The position numbers were made by a program, and so were the translations under genes. The notes under the pieces are model-generated. The model did not search any database and was not told where the DNA came from. It saw nothing but the letters and a program-made list of their open reading frames with translations. Below, one piece after another: positions 1 through 8,637 of a DNA stretch of 64,000 nucleotides. Source of the stretch: Sphingobacterium yanglingense (GTDB lineage Bacteria; Bacteroidota; Bacteroidia; Sphingobacteriales; Sphingobacteriaceae). The stretch spans positions 1 through 64,000 of the forward strand of contig NZ_SNYV01000011.1 of assembly GCF_004363245.1 (NCBI RefSeq), given 5' to 3'. Within the stretch, counting starts at the first letter, position 1, and each line of letters begins with the position of its first letter.

Positions 1-91
1 TATAGATTTTGCAGAAACATTACTATATTCGAATAGGCAATCTGACAATTTTTAAAAACAACCAACTGTCAGATCAAGTAGTGGCTATTAC

Positions 92-114
92 ACTTTAGGC
101 CGGATAAAAATTCA
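92..114. repeat. Short direct repeat, copy 1
   Basis: The segment CTTTAGGCCGGATAAAAATTC lies just downstream of the small gene that ends at 121. It recurs almost unchanged near 2331-2353 (CTTTAGGACGGATAAAAATTC). The two copies bracket the methyltransferase gene, a hicB fragment and a broken ORF6N gene. It may be a recombination border or part of a dispersed intergenic element; its function is unknown. Confidence 0.45.
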
Positions 115-120
115 CGATCA

Positions 121-333
121 TTACCTGCCGTTATTTTTCCTTCTTACCCTTTTCATAATACTGTAATTACACGCTCTGTTTTCTGCGTATTCAATTTTAT
201 GTTCAGATAGCAGCTGTACAATTATTTCGTTTGTTTCATCTTCATTAAGTCCCAATTTTTCTCCGAGGTCAATTTCATTGAGTTGACCGTCATTCTCTAT
301 TAATGCTCTGTAATATTTGTCTTTATTTTCCAT
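121..333 (-). CDS. Small hypothetical protein, winged-helix-like
   Basis: This is a 70-residue protein of unknown function. Its acidic N-terminal half reads as a short helix-rich segment (ALIENDGQLNEIDLGEKLGL) resembling the first helices of a winged-helix domain, and its C-terminus is strongly basic. It lies 2 bp downstream of the methyltransferase gene on the same strand, so the two are probably co-transcribed. The fold assignment is an inference from residue pattern only. It could also be a shortened remnant of a larger regulator. Confidence 0.6.
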   Translation of the reverse strand: MENKDKYYRALIENDGQLNEIDLGEKLGLNEDETNEIIVQLLSEHKIEYAENRACNYSIMKRVRRKNNGR

Positions 334-335
334 AA

Positions 336-1163
336 TTATTTCTTTTTTTGCACAGCTATCATCATGTGTGGGCTAAAGGGTAAAAGATAGCTATCGTTTT
401 CCGTAACCTGAATTAATTCCATTAATGTTCCTCGCTTTTTGTTATTCAGCATATTGGCAAAGTATTCTTTATCCAACCATGCCATACCCTCGACCGCATA
501 AGTATTTAGATAGGTCAAGCCTTGATTTATAAATTCATCTTTTAGCTGTTCTGGCTTATGATAAAATGCTTCCGCCAAAAGCCAAGGGGAATCATCCGGC
601 GGATTGTGCATACCCCTTATCAATTCTTCTTTGCACATTTCAAAAAACGGTTTTTTGTGAATTAAGCCATTCAAAAGACCAACCAGTGTTGATGCCGTAT
701 AATTTATGGCAAAACCCAAAATAATCCCATCATTCTTTAAAACACGTTTAGCCTCACAAATAGCTAAATCTCTATCCTCCTTTTTTTGAAGATGATAAAG
801 AGGACCATGCAGTATTATTAGGTCTGCATAATTATCTGGGAATTCCAATTTTCGAGCTTCACCCAAGTGTACAGAAAATCTATTCTTTAATCTATTCGCT
901 CTGTTTTGGGCTATTTGTATATGTTTTGCAACTGGCTCTACCAAATGAACCTGATGTCCTTTTTTAGCAAGCCATTCCGAATACTTTCCCGTACCACCAC
1001 CAATGTCTATTATTTTTGAAGATGAAGGTGGTATATATTTTTCTACGAGTGATTTGATTCTTTCAAATTCAAATACACCCATTCCTTTGTCAAGTCGAGT
1101 TTCTTCGGATGCTCTATTGTAAAATAGCTCTATATCTCTACTTATTAACTGTTTACTATTCAT
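336..1163 (-). CDS. Class I SAM-dependent methyltransferase
   Basis: This 275-residue cytosolic protein is predicted to transfer a methyl group from S-adenosylmethionine to an unidentified substrate. Motif I is clear at about residues 48-57 (IDIGGGTGKYSEWLA), followed by the acidic residue of motif II (HLVEPV) and a motif IV region (ADLIILHGPLYHL). This is the Methyltransf_11/25 arrangement. The length is normal for the family, and the substrate cannot be read from sequence. The gene is followed after 2 bp by the small gene at 121-333. An AT-rich intergenic region holding a hicB fragment lies upstream. Confidence 0.9.
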   Translation of the reverse strand: MNSKQLISRDIELFYNRASEETRLDKGMGVFEFERIKSLVEKYIPPSSSKIIDIGGGTGKYSEWLAKKGHQVHLVEPVAKHIQIAQNRANRLKNRFSVHLGEARKLEFPDNYADLIILHGPLYHLQKKEDRDLAICEAKRVLKNDGIILGFAINYTASTLVGLLNGLIHKKPFFEMCKEELIRGMHNPPDDSPWLLAEAFYHKPEQLKDEFINQGLTYLNTYAVEGMAWLDKEYFANMLNNKKRGTLMELIQVTENDSYLLPFSPHMMIAVQKKK

Positions 1164-1437
1164 TTTTATTCATCGTGACACCACATTTTGAAATGTTGAA
1201 TACACCGCAAACGTGATAATGCAATCGATTTGATAATCGTTTGTTTTGTTTAACATTAAGAAATAAGTCGATAGTATTATCTGTGCATTAAAAAGCTAAA
1301 AGATTTCAATGCATTAATCACTCTATTTTTAGAGTTGTCTTTCGAGTAAGACCAGATAATATGTTAGATATAGTATAACAGACCACAAAGATAGAAATTT
1401 TGGATTAATGTTTAACGTTGAATTGGCACTAATCACT

Positions 1438-1588
1438 AATACCGCTTTAGAGAAGATTACAGGTGTCCATCAGCGTCAGTTCCAACATTCCATCGGGATT
1501 GAAAAAGCCCCGTCAGCCTCAGTTTAAGAAGATAGTAGAGGGCCTTCACCGTCTGGCAGCAGAACTGCAGGCTGTAGAGTTGGTGTAA
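1438..1588 (+). pseudogene. hicB 3' fragment, frameshifted
   Basis: This segment matches the last third of the intact hicB at 16579-16980, from the AALEKITG region to the final TAA, with only scattered substitutions. It lacks the promoter, hicA and the N-terminal two thirds of hicB. A 2-bp deletion around 1489 (CAACATTCCATCGGG against CAACATTACTCATCGGG in the intact copy) shifts the frame and gives a stop soon after. It ends 3 bp from the stop of the convergent ORF6N remnant. The intact hicB likewise ends against a convergent leftward gene, so the 3' end of hicB may be a recombination point. Confidence 0.85.
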
Positions 1589-1590
1589 GG

Positions 1591-2196
1591 CTATTTCTCT
1601 TTTCCTACTTTAAATCCTACCTGCCTATGTTCGGGTATAGTCGGCTTTTGCACTTTTTCCTCTAGTTGATCAATGTAGCTAAATATGAGCTCGATATTCT
1701 TGTCATGCCCATCTTGCTTTTTGGATAAATTTTCTACCGCTAGTTTTACTTCTGTAAGCTCCAGATGTATCTGTGTTGTATCATTCAGAAACTGACGCAT
1801 CTTAGTAAAGATTCGCATGATTTGGATATTTATCTGAATAGCTTGTTTACTTTTCAGAACAGATGATAGCATCGCTACTCCTTGTTCAGTAAATACCATT
1901 GGATAATATCTATTGCCACCACGCCCATTCTTTGAGGTCACAATTTGTGACCTCAAAGAATTAAATTCAGAGTCATCCAATTCAAACATGAAATCGGGAG
2001 GGAATCTTTCGATATTTCGTCGTATAGCTTGTTTCAAAACTTTAGTCTCCACTCCATAGAGCTCCGCAAGGTCACTATCGAGCACCGTGTCCGACTACCG
2101 GCGGATCACCTTCTGCCCACGAAAGACGTATATTCTACTCATCAGTACCTCATCGGGTAGGCTTTTTTGCACTGTATTGTCGATATGCTGTTCCAT
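1591..2196 (-). pseudogene. ORF6N-domain protein with in-frame stop
   Basis: The reading frame begins at an ATG at 2196 with a plausible N-terminus (MEQHIDNTVQKSLPDEVL), then IYVFRGQKVI, the usual start of an ORF6N domain. A TAG at 2095-2097 then interrupts it before LDSDLAELYGVETKVLKQA. The downstream part is intact: the rest of ORF6N (FMFEL, GGNRYYPMVFTEQGVAMLS) and a C-terminal coiled-coil region. ORF6N proteins are phage- and mobile-element-associated DNA-binding proteins. A GTG at 2085 could restart translation and give 164 residues lacking the domain start. A broken paralogue lies at 8053-8451. Confidence 0.8.
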
Positions 2197-2330
2197 AATC
2201 TAGTTATTTGGTAATACTAAGATAAGGATTAAAAATTAGTAAAGCTAAAAATGTTAGTATTTCAAGGGCACGACTCTCGTTGCTGTAAAGATAGGTATGA
2301 CGTAGATACTTATTTCGATAGTTTCACCAC

Positions 2331-2353
2331 TCTTTAGGACGGATAAAAATTCT
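2331..2353. repeat. Short direct repeat, copy 2
   Basis: This is the second copy of the element described at 92-114 (CTTTAGGACGGATAAAAATTC). It lies just before the start of a putative lipoprotein gene. Copies at two unrelated intergenic positions suggest duplication or an insertion border rather than a gene-specific signal. Confidence 0.45.
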
Positions 2354-2364
2354 ATCTTTAACCT

Positions 2365-2838
2365 ATGTTCCTATTATCCCTTATTCGATTCCCAGTTGAT
2401 GTACCTATCAGTAATATACAGCAATGGGTCCGTTCCTTGTTCATTACAATATTGACATTTTCTGTAATGGTAAGTTGTACAGATGTTACTGACACCTTCA
2501 ACAGTAGAGAATTGATTTCGAGCACGGGTGAAAGAATCTATATCAATACGCTTAGTTGGGGTATCACAGACGATACACAACACACCATAGTTACAAAAGA
2601 TAAGACGCGGTTGATGGAGAGAAAAGATACATTAGGGACTATCAAAGGCTTATCTCCATTCATGTATCGATTTGTGAATGATAGCTTGACAATCTACTCT
2701 CGCGAAAGTAATAAAGCAAAATTAGACGAAGGTTTCGAAAGCATACATGTTAGTTATAGGTATTTGAAAAACAGTGATTATATGGATATAACAAATAAGG
2801 CATTGCGAGGGATAGAAAGGTTACGATATTTACCTTGA
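2365..2838 (+). CDS. Putative small lipoprotein
   Basis: This is a 157-residue protein of unrecognised family. A hydrophobic stretch around residues 24-37 (SLFITILTFSVMVSC) ends in a Cys preceded by VMVS, which resembles a lipobox, so the mature protein may start at Cys38 and be membrane-anchored. The long pre-sequence before the hydrophobic core is unusual, so the true start may lie further in at a non-ATG codon. The rest is soluble-looking and rich in Ser, Thr, Asp and Lys. It is convergent with the membrane-protein gene ending at 2845, only 6 bp away. Confidence 0.55.
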   Translation: MFLLSLIRFPVDVPISNIQQWVRSLFITILTFSVMVSCTDVTDTFNSRELISSTGERIYINTLSWGITDDTQHTIVTKDKTRLMERKDTLGTIKGLSPFMYRFVNDSLTIYSRESNKAKLDEGFESIHVSYRYLKNSDYMDITNKALRGIERLRYLP

Positions 2839-2844
2839 TTATAC

Positions 2845-3255
2845 TTACAGGTTTCTATTATCAGAATCCACCATCTCCTTCGGCATCCGCTTTATTTTAA
2901 GCAGCAAGCCACAGATAACGCTAGCAATGATATAATAAGAACCTAGAGGCAAGATAAGCCCAGCGTCCAGCAGATACAGTGTCAGAGAAATACCTATCGT
3001 AGTCCACAAAATTACGATCAGCTTCACCCATATCGTCTTTAGTGTAGACTCAGCCGCTATATGGTAGACAAAAAGATAAAGTAACAGCGTTGGTAGGGAG
3101 AGCATCATACCTACCTGGAAAGCCTCTGGAAACATTTCGAACAATCCGATAGTTTTATCACGATGGATTATTCCTGTATCCTTTATAATCTGTGCAAAGA
3201 TAGGAGCCAGTAGCAGTGTACCGATCCAATGTTTAAATATATATCCCCAGTCCAT
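2845..3255 (-). CDS. Hypothetical integral membrane protein
   Basis: This protein has about four hydrophobic segments (WIGTLLLAPIFAQII, MMLSLPTLLLYLFVYHIA, LIVILWTTIGISLTLYLL, LPLGSYYIIASVICGLLL) and a short polar C-terminus, so it sits in the inner membrane. The ATG at 3255 (MDWGYIFKHW) is preferred. The longer frame to 3303 would need a TTG start and adds a polar stretch unlike a membrane-protein start. It directly follows the frameshifted secreted-protein gene on the same strand and may share its transcript. No family or function is recognised. Confidence 0.6.
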   Translation of the reverse strand: MDWGYIFKHWIGTLLLAPIFAQIIKDTGIIHRDKTIGLFEMFPEAFQVGMMLSLPTLLLYLFVYHIAAESTLKTIWVKLIVILWTTIGISLTLYLLDAGLILPLGSYYIIASVICGLLLKIKRMPKEMVDSDNRNL

Positions 3256-3306
3256 TTTCGATAGGTTAAAACATACGATATAACGTTCTCCAAGTAGGGC
3301 CAAACA

Positions 3307-3725
3307 CTATTTCAATTCAATAAAATTCTTTTCAAACACCGAGAAGCTATCGTTATCCTTCGGCTCTCTAGCGAATTTAAGATTCAGGATCAGTGGGACA
3401 CCCGTTACCTCCCCAAAACCGATGATGCGAAAAGTCCCGTCCTTCATCTCAAATCTTATTCCTTTGAAAGGTTGATTTTGAGACCAGAACTTGATCGTTG
3501 TTTTGGTTTTATAATCCAGCTGTTGCATCGTCTGATCTAGGAAACTTTTATGAACCCCTTGCTGTACCATTTCTTTACTCAGGTACAGCCATTGAGCCGA
3601 GAAGCCATTGCAGTCCAGCAGTTCGTAATCTTGATATTGGCATATTGCAATTCCTTGATGCGTTCCTGTGCCGATGTTAAGATGACGCATAGCAAGAGAG
3701 AGATTGTAAATAGAATGTTTTTCAT
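3307..3725 (-). pseudogene. Secreted hypothetical protein, frameshifted
   Basis: A good signal peptide begins at the ATG at 3725 (MKNILFTISLLLCVILTSAQ) and continues to about residue 35. That frame then runs into a stop near 3579. From about 3630 a different minus frame carries a protein-like sequence (ELLDCNGFSAQWLYLSKEM onward) to the stop at 3307. Joining the two frames gives one plausible exported protein of about 138 residues, so a single frameshift is the simplest reading. It could be a real mutation or a sequencing error. The family is not recognised. Confidence 0.6.
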
Positions 3726-3822
3726 TACTGTTCCATCATATATATCCCGAATATATCCAATCTTTCCTTGTATCACAACAGCATATTTTGTTATTTTTGG
3801 TCTTTAAGGGAGAGAACTTATT

Positions 3823-4179
3823 ATGAGATTTGAAGACCTATATTGGCATGATTCCATAATCAAAAACGTAACGATAGACAGAACCAGGCCGGGATATCAG
3901 GATACCATTGTTTTTGACATAGATTGGTATGATACAGGCTTAGCAAAGCTTGTTTTCGAAGAGGTCTCTTGGGCACAGATGGAGATGAATTTTGGGATAG
4001 TATGCCATGAGGCGATAGACACAGCATTTGAAGCCCCTCCAGATGATACCGATTTAGTCCGTTTTACCCAAAGCCTGTTAGGCTTAGAAAATCCCGATGT
4101 GTCATGCTACGTTATCCGAACATCCTCTACAGGGAGTGTCTTCAAAATTATCGCGAAGAGGTTTCGCCTATGGTTATAG
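3823..4179 (+). CDS. Hypothetical protein (possible immunity-type)
   Basis: This is a 118-residue cytosolic protein, acidic and rich in Trp and aromatic residues at its start (MRFEDLYWHDSIIKNVTID, then VFDIDWYDTGLAKLVFEEVSW). No signal peptide or membrane segment is seen. Small proteins with this kind of start occur beside polymorphic-toxin immunity genes in Bacteroidota, and an SMI1/KNR4 gene lies 2 kb away, but the role is only an inference. Its stop codon lies within a strong hairpin, so transcription probably ends at once. Confidence 0.6.
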   Translation: MRFEDLYWHDSIIKNVTIDRTRPGYQDTIVFDIDWYDTGLAKLVFEEVSWAQMEMNFGIVCHEAIDTAFEAPPDDTDLVRFTQSLLGLENPDVSCYVIRTSSTGSVFKIIAKRFRLWL

Positions 4180-4201
4180 CATTTATTCAAATGCTATAAC
4201 C
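4172..4201. terminator. Bidirectional terminator hairpin
   Basis: A perfect 13-bp stem (GGTTATAGCATTT pairing with AAATGCTATAACC) closes a 4-base loop. It overlaps the stop codon of the gene at 3823-4179 and faces the end of the leftward HEAT-repeat gene 40 bp away. The position between convergent genes fits a terminator serving both. Confidence 0.75.
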
Positions 4202-4242
4202 CTAAGTATCGAAGATATTGTAAAGCAAAGAGCTCCCCTTAA

Positions 4243-5796
4243 CTACCTGAGATAAAAATCAATTCCTGATAACGGATTTTTTTCAAAATATTTTTTCTGT
4301 TCATGTATTTTAAAAGCAAATTCAAAGACTGTATTCGCACGTTCAAGATCTTCCTGTTGTGGCATTACAAAATAGGAGGGAGCTTTGTTGATCCACTGTC
4401 TCAAATATACCATACTAATTTGTCTAATGTTGGCGTTTTCATCAACAGTACCTAACATAATATCTGCAATTACCTGCCACTTACCGATATTACTAAACAG
4501 TAGAAGTATTGATTTTTTTAAATCATCATTACCGTACTTATATACTTCCCTTGCTTTTTGCAGTACATCAGTAGTTTTATAGTTAGAAAGAAAAGCGACG
4601 ACCAGCTTTCTTATTCCAGCATGTTCGCTATCGAGATTACTTAATGCGTAGTCATATGCACGACTTTCGTCCAATCCGCTTAGCGCCAGAAATGCTGCCT
4701 TTTTTACTTTAGCCTTAGGTGAATCAAGAAACGGTATAATCGAATTCACAAACTTCTTTCCATCAGTTTCTGCTAGTCCATATAAAGAGCTGATTACACT
4801 TTCATTATTCAACAACTTGTCATTATAGATCCTGGCAAAATCATCGACACTATGTTTCAACGAATACCTAGCTAGTTCACGGATAGACCTAGATCTATCC
4901 ATTAGAAAAGGATAAACTATTTCTACAAAATTTGGATGATCTTTCAATCTGTGAAGTGTTTTCAGTCGAACCTGTGGAGACTTATCAATCAATAGGCAGT
5001 CGATCTGATGTTGGGTTAATTTATCGAAATGACATAACGCTATACTGCGGACTATAAAGTTTTTATCATTCAATAATATCGATAGCTTGTCCACTTCAAT
5101 CTCCGTTACAATGACCATCTTCTTTGCGATAGTGATACGTACGTCGTCACTAAAGGACGCAAAGTATTCGTTCAAATAGTCCCCATGCTCCACAAGCACA
5201 AAATCCATAATCTCAGAATGTACTGCGCTAAGGTCCGCTCGTTGTACACTCTTAATCCATTCGAACAGAGGTAGGTTCTTAACCAATCCATTTACAAACT
5301 CATTTTTTTTATAGTTTTCAATTCCTTGTAGAGCCACCTTTCTAACCTGTTCTACCCAATCTGCCAATCTGTAAATGATAAAAGGAATAGCCTTTTCGTT
5401 TTTACTGTCGGTCAGATATTTTACAGCCTTTTCTCTCACGAAGCCTTTGCTGTTTAGGGAAGCTATCGAATAGAGCACGACACATTCTTCGTTAGAAAAT
5501 GTCTGTTGATAGTAATCAATATCTGATTTCGAAATATCACAATGTTTTAATGCATTGTAATACTCCTTTTTAGATGTAATATTCTCAAATAGTTGTGTTA
5601 TCACGTGATAGGTGCGATTCCGTATATCACTATTGGGATCTTTTAGATAAGGAATCAAATGTTGGATCGAGTACAGGGTTCCCTTTTCAAGAATTTGATC
5701 TAGGGCAATTAGTCTGTTCTCAAGATTATCCTTCCTCGCTAACCACCAGCCTTGGCGTTCTTGTCCTAAGATTTGTATGTAATTCCACAGTTCCAT
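4243..5796 (-). CDS. HEAT-repeat protein
   Basis: This 517-residue cytosolic protein is built almost wholly from alpha-helical repeats of about 30-40 residues. Examples are YLTDSKNEKAIPFIIYRLAD, PFLDSPKAKVKKAAFLALSG and LDSEHAGIRKLVVAFLSN. These match HEAT/PBS-lyase-like repeats, which normally form protein-binding scaffolds, and no catalytic domain is visible. It probably binds a partner protein; the partner is unknown. The gene stands alone on its strand, with a terminator hairpin downstream and a 327-bp gap upstream. Confidence 0.8.
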   Translation of the reverse strand: MELWNYIQILGQERQGWWLARKDNLENRLIALDQILEKGTLYSIQHLIPYLKDPNSDIRNRTYHVITQLFENITSKKEYYNALKHCDISKSDIDYYQQTFSNEECVVLYSIASLNSKGFVREKAVKYLTDSKNEKAIPFIIYRLADWVEQVRKVALQGIENYKKNEFVNGLVKNLPLFEWIKSVQRADLSAVHSEIMDFVLVEHGDYLNEYFASFSDDVRITIAKKMVIVTEIEVDKLSILLNDKNFIVRSIALCHFDKLTQHQIDCLLIDKSPQVRLKTLHRLKDHPNFVEIVYPFLMDRSRSIRELARYSLKHSVDDFARIYNDKLLNNESVISSLYGLAETDGKKFVNSIIPFLDSPKAKVKKAAFLALSGLDESRAYDYALSNLDSEHAGIRKLVVAFLSNYKTTDVLQKAREVYKYGNDDLKKSILLLFSNIGKWQVIADIMLGTVDENANIRQISMVYLRQWINKAPSYFVMPQQEDLERANTVFEFAFKIHEQKKYFEKNPLSGIDFYLR

Positions 5797-6123
5797 TAGT
5801 TGTAATATTTAGTCAGCTATTTTCTTTTTGATAATGCAAAGTTGCAAAGCTCTATACGCAGCCGACTTGCGTAGTGTTTATAAAGTAATGTTAGTTGAGT
5901 TATGTTATTGGTTATTAGGTTGATATTTATTGAGGTTTGGTCGTTGGCATTTTTGAATTTACAAAACTACGCAACTACATTGCGCAATATTAGTATATGT
6001 ACATTTAATTTCTACTTTAAAAACTCCCGTATTATTTGGACCGCAGGGCTAGTCAGTTACTGGAGGGACGGATTATAGCAGACCATACTTTCATTTATTA
6101 CGAGCTGATGAGATATAGCGAAT
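5797..6123. other. Intergenic region, no gene seen
   Basis: This 327-bp AT-rich stretch lies upstream of the HEAT-repeat gene and downstream of the SMI1/KNR4 gene. It has short related words (TTGCAAAG repeats near 5840, ACGCAACTACATTGCGC near 5970) and a possible leftward TAnnTTTG-type element at 5962-5969 (CAAAACTA on the plus strand). The spacing to an upstream box is poor. No coding region or RNA is supported. Confidence 0.4.
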
Positions 6124-6861
6124 CTATCTATGACCAAGAAGTTTAGCGAAAAAGCCTCTTTTCTTCTGCTGTTTTTCTAGTGCCCAGATTAATTCCGTTT
6201 CATGCCTTTTAACGTTATGTATTTCAGAACCAAATTTGCCCCATGCAAATCCAGTTTTATTTGGTTTCGTCCGTAAATCAACAAAGACAAAATTATCGTC
6301 GAAGTTTGCACCGAACTCTCGCAGTATTGTATCTTCAGTCTCATATAGCTCTCCATACGTCATAAAGCCATTATTTACCTTCCATATCTTATCCACGGCC
6401 TTTTCGTGAACGTCGTTCAAGTGAGATGCCCCTCTTTTTCTTCCAAACTCGTCTACATGCAAAATAAACTCGGCAAGATCATTCGAATGCTTCACCACCA
6501 CAGCGGGATCATGACAGACATAGAACACATGTCCCCAATCCCCATTTTTAGAAATATCCAATATCCAAAAGTTTCCAAAACCATCACTAGCCAATGGTAT
6601 AGAATTTGGGAAAAACTCTTCGAAACCAAACTGATTTATCGCATCAAATCGTATCTCATCAAGTCCTTGAAATTCAAAACCTCGACTATATAAAAGGAGT
6701 TCTTCAATACTTTGAGGCAAATACTTATCAGGTAGCTGTTCTTTTAACTCATTAATTTCGTTTTCGGTTAATCCCGGTAGCAGTTCGACTTTATATTTAT
6801 CCCCATCTTCAGAAATATACTGCGTGCTAATAATTGATTCTAACGCTTCTTTTGGTTTCAT
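6124..6861 (-). CDS. SMI1/KNR4 (SUKH-type) family protein
   Basis: This is a 245-residue cytosolic protein. Residues about 20-150 carry the SUKH fold signature: a helical start (PGLTENEINELKEQLPDKYLP), a Gly-aromatic turn (LLLYSRGFEFQGLD), then IPLASDGFGNFWILDIS and VFYVCHDPAVVVKHSNDLAEF. In bacteria SUKH proteins commonly act as immunity proteins against secreted polymorphic toxins. No cognate toxin is seen next to it. It lies 113 bp downstream of the hydrolase gene. The upstream leader resembles that of the gene at 3725, suggesting local duplication. Confidence 0.88.
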   Translation of the reverse strand: MKPKEALESIISTQYISEDGDKYKVELLPGLTENEINELKEQLPDKYLPQSIEELLLYSRGFEFQGLDEIRFDAINQFGFEEFFPNSIPLASDGFGNFWILDISKNGDWGHVFYVCHDPAVVVKHSNDLAEFILHVDEFGRKRGASHLNDVHEKAVDKIWKVNNGFMTYGELYETEDTILREFGANFDDNFVFVDLRTKPNKTGFAWGKFGSEIHNVKRHETELIWALEKQQKKRGFFAKLLGHR

Positions 6862-6875
6862 AATTTCCTATTTAT

Positions 6876-6912
6876 TATATCTAATATATCCAATAATTCC
6901 TTGCATCACAAT
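6876..6912 (-). promoter_or_regulatory. Leader segment shared with 3743-3782
   Basis: The plus-strand words AATATATCCAAT, TTCCTTG and ATCACAA occur in the same order here and at 3743-3782, in each case just upstream of a leftward gene whose products are unrelated. On the minus strand both copies could encode a similar short peptide start (M-QG-IGYIR). It may be a duplicated promoter or leader; its function is unproven. Confidence 0.4.
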
Positions 6913-6974
6913 AGGGGGAGAAGCTTTGTTTCAGACGACTGATAGTAGCTCCCATAGAGCAATCTAAAGCTTAC

Positions 6975-7622
6975 TTAATCTCGTAGTACGTTCCTTAACA
7001 TGGTTTCGACTTCTTTAGCATGAGATATGGTCATAAAATGCCCTGCATTCTTGATAATATGGGTTGGTCTAACATTTTTGATAGGAATGATATGATCCTT
7101 GTCGCCATGTATATGTATTACATTCTCAGGGACAATATCGTTTCTCCAATGTATAATCTGATCGATTGCCCATTTCAAAAAAACAGGATCCGTATCAGCT
7201 AGAATCTGTTTTAGCATCAAGCTCTCCTCTGGAGATGATGCCCCGAACAGATAGTCAATGAATCGACTATGGTGCTTCAAAACCGATTCCGGAAGGAGCC
7301 GATGCAGGTTTAGATTACCAAAAAACCTATTGAATCGAGGTAGTTCTCGATATCCTTTTGCCGAAGCAAGTAAGATAATCTTGTGTACATCGACAATCTT
7401 TGCAATTTCCATGGCTACCATACCACCAAACGAGAGGCCTATTATGATAGGATTCTTATCCTTGATCATCTCAGCTATTCTTTTTGCATACGATACCATA
7501 CTCTCTTTGAGACGAGGAGGTATCCATTCTATATGCGTTACATCGTACATCGAGAGATCCATTTTCGCAAACACTCTACTATCGACGCCTAGTCCACTTA
7601 AAATGTATATCTTTTTCATCAC
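6975..7622 (-). CDS. Alpha/beta hydrolase
   Basis: This 215-residue cytosolic hydrolase has the nucleophile elbow GLSFGG with Ser64, the acid residue in HGDKDHIIP (about residue 176) and the His in NAGHFM (about residue 195). All three triad positions are present in the expected order. The N-terminal sheet start YILSGLGVDSRVF provides an oxyanion-hole region. The substrate, an ester or related bond, is not evident. Translation could begin at either of two adjacent Met codons. It is followed leftwards by the SMI1/KNR4 gene and preceded by a small membrane protein. Confidence 0.85.
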   Translation of the reverse strand: MMKKIYILSGLGVDSRVFAKMDLSMYDVTHIEWIPPRLKESMVSYAKRIAEMIKDKNPIIIGLSFGGMVAMEIAKIVDVHKIILLASAKGYRELPRFNRFFGNLNLHRLLPESVLKHHSRFIDYLFGASSPEESLMLKQILADTDPVFLKWAIDQIIHWRNDIVPENVIHIHGDKDHIIPIKNVRPTHIIKNAGHFMTISHAKEVETMLRNVLRD

Positions 7623-7656
7623 CTTTTCTTACGTTTAGATTCCGCAAACAAGATCT

Positions 7657-7995
7657 TTAGTACATCCATACTATCAGTGTAGCTATCAGTAATGAAATAG
7701 TCAGAGCAACTTTAAAGAAATTTACTATCGTTAATGGTCTTATTATATTTAGTCTGATAATTACAAATAAGCCAATTAAGACAGCTAGAAGAGTCAGTGC
7801 AAACGATAGTCCGATAAGCCTACTACTAGAGTCAGCAATTGAATAAGGAAGGAGTATACAGCAAACAATCAGTCCTAAAATAAATATCCAGTTGCATACT
7901 CTGTTTTGAGAAAGAATATCCTCATTCGAAGATTCTGTCGAGTTATGTCCATTGAAAAGAAGTTCACCTATAGCTTCTAATATTGCTGCTATCAT
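7657..7995 (-). CDS. Small membrane protein
   Basis: This 112-residue protein has three hydrophobic segments (WIFILGLIVCCILLPYSIA, LIGLSFALTLLAVLIGLFVII, VALTISLLIATLIVWMY) after a polar N-terminus of about 35 residues. It probably resides in the inner membrane. It is 34 bp upstream of the hydrolase gene and on the same strand, so the two may be co-expressed. No family is recognised. Confidence 0.6.
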   Translation of the reverse strand: MIAAILEAIGELLFNGHNSTESSNEDILSQNRVCNWIFILGLIVCCILLPYSIADSSSRLIGLSFALTLLAVLIGLFVIIRLNIIRPLTIVNFFKVALTISLLIATLIVWMY

Positions 7996-8052
7996 AGCCT
8001 GCTGTTAAATTCATTTCTAATATAATCATTCTTCCATTATAACCTCAGCCGT

Positions 8053-8451
8053 TTACTTCTCTTTCCCGACCTTATATCCGATTTTATCACGTTCAGGTAC
8101 AGCAGGTTTTTCTATTTTGTCTTCTAGACGGTCTATATAATTAAATATAAGTTCGATATTCTTGTCATGTCCATCTTGCTTCTTGGCTAATTTCTCTACA
8201 GCTAGTTTTATTTCTGTAAGCTCCCGATGTATCTGTGTCGTATCATTCAGAAACTGGCGCATCTTAGTAAAGATCTTCATGTTTTGGATATTGACAGCAA
8301 TTGCTCTCTCAGCATTGAGTACGCTAGATAACATAAGTACACCATGTTCTGTAAAGACTAGTGGTAGGTACCTGTTACCGCCTCGGGCAATCTTTGAGGT
8401 GCCAAATTGGCTCCTCAAAGATTGATGTTCTTTTTCCTTAAGCTCGAACAT
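8053..8451 (-). pseudogene. ORF6N-domain protein, 5'-truncated
   Basis: This 132-residue frame is a paralogue of the broken gene at 1591-2196. It shares the FMFEL start of the remaining domain, GGNRYLPLVFTEHGVLMLSS, the MRQFLNDTTQIH segment and the coiled-coil tail ending VGKEK. The first half of the ORF6N domain is missing: upstream of the Met the frame continues for only a few codons to a TGA, with no recognisable domain sequence. It is therefore a 5'-deleted remnant that might still make a short coiled-coil protein. Confidence 0.75.
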
Positions 8452-8637
8452 AAACTTACTGAGGCATATTCAGCTTGCTGATAAAGATGACTTAAACTAG
8501 GGGGGCAGCAGCAGTGGCTGCATCCGTTTATACCCGTTTATAAACGACTATAAACGTTTAATATACGGCTAATAATTTTAGTTTATGGAGGTTTGCTTTA
8601 TGAGTTAACATACTATTTCAAAGTAAACTTCCATATT

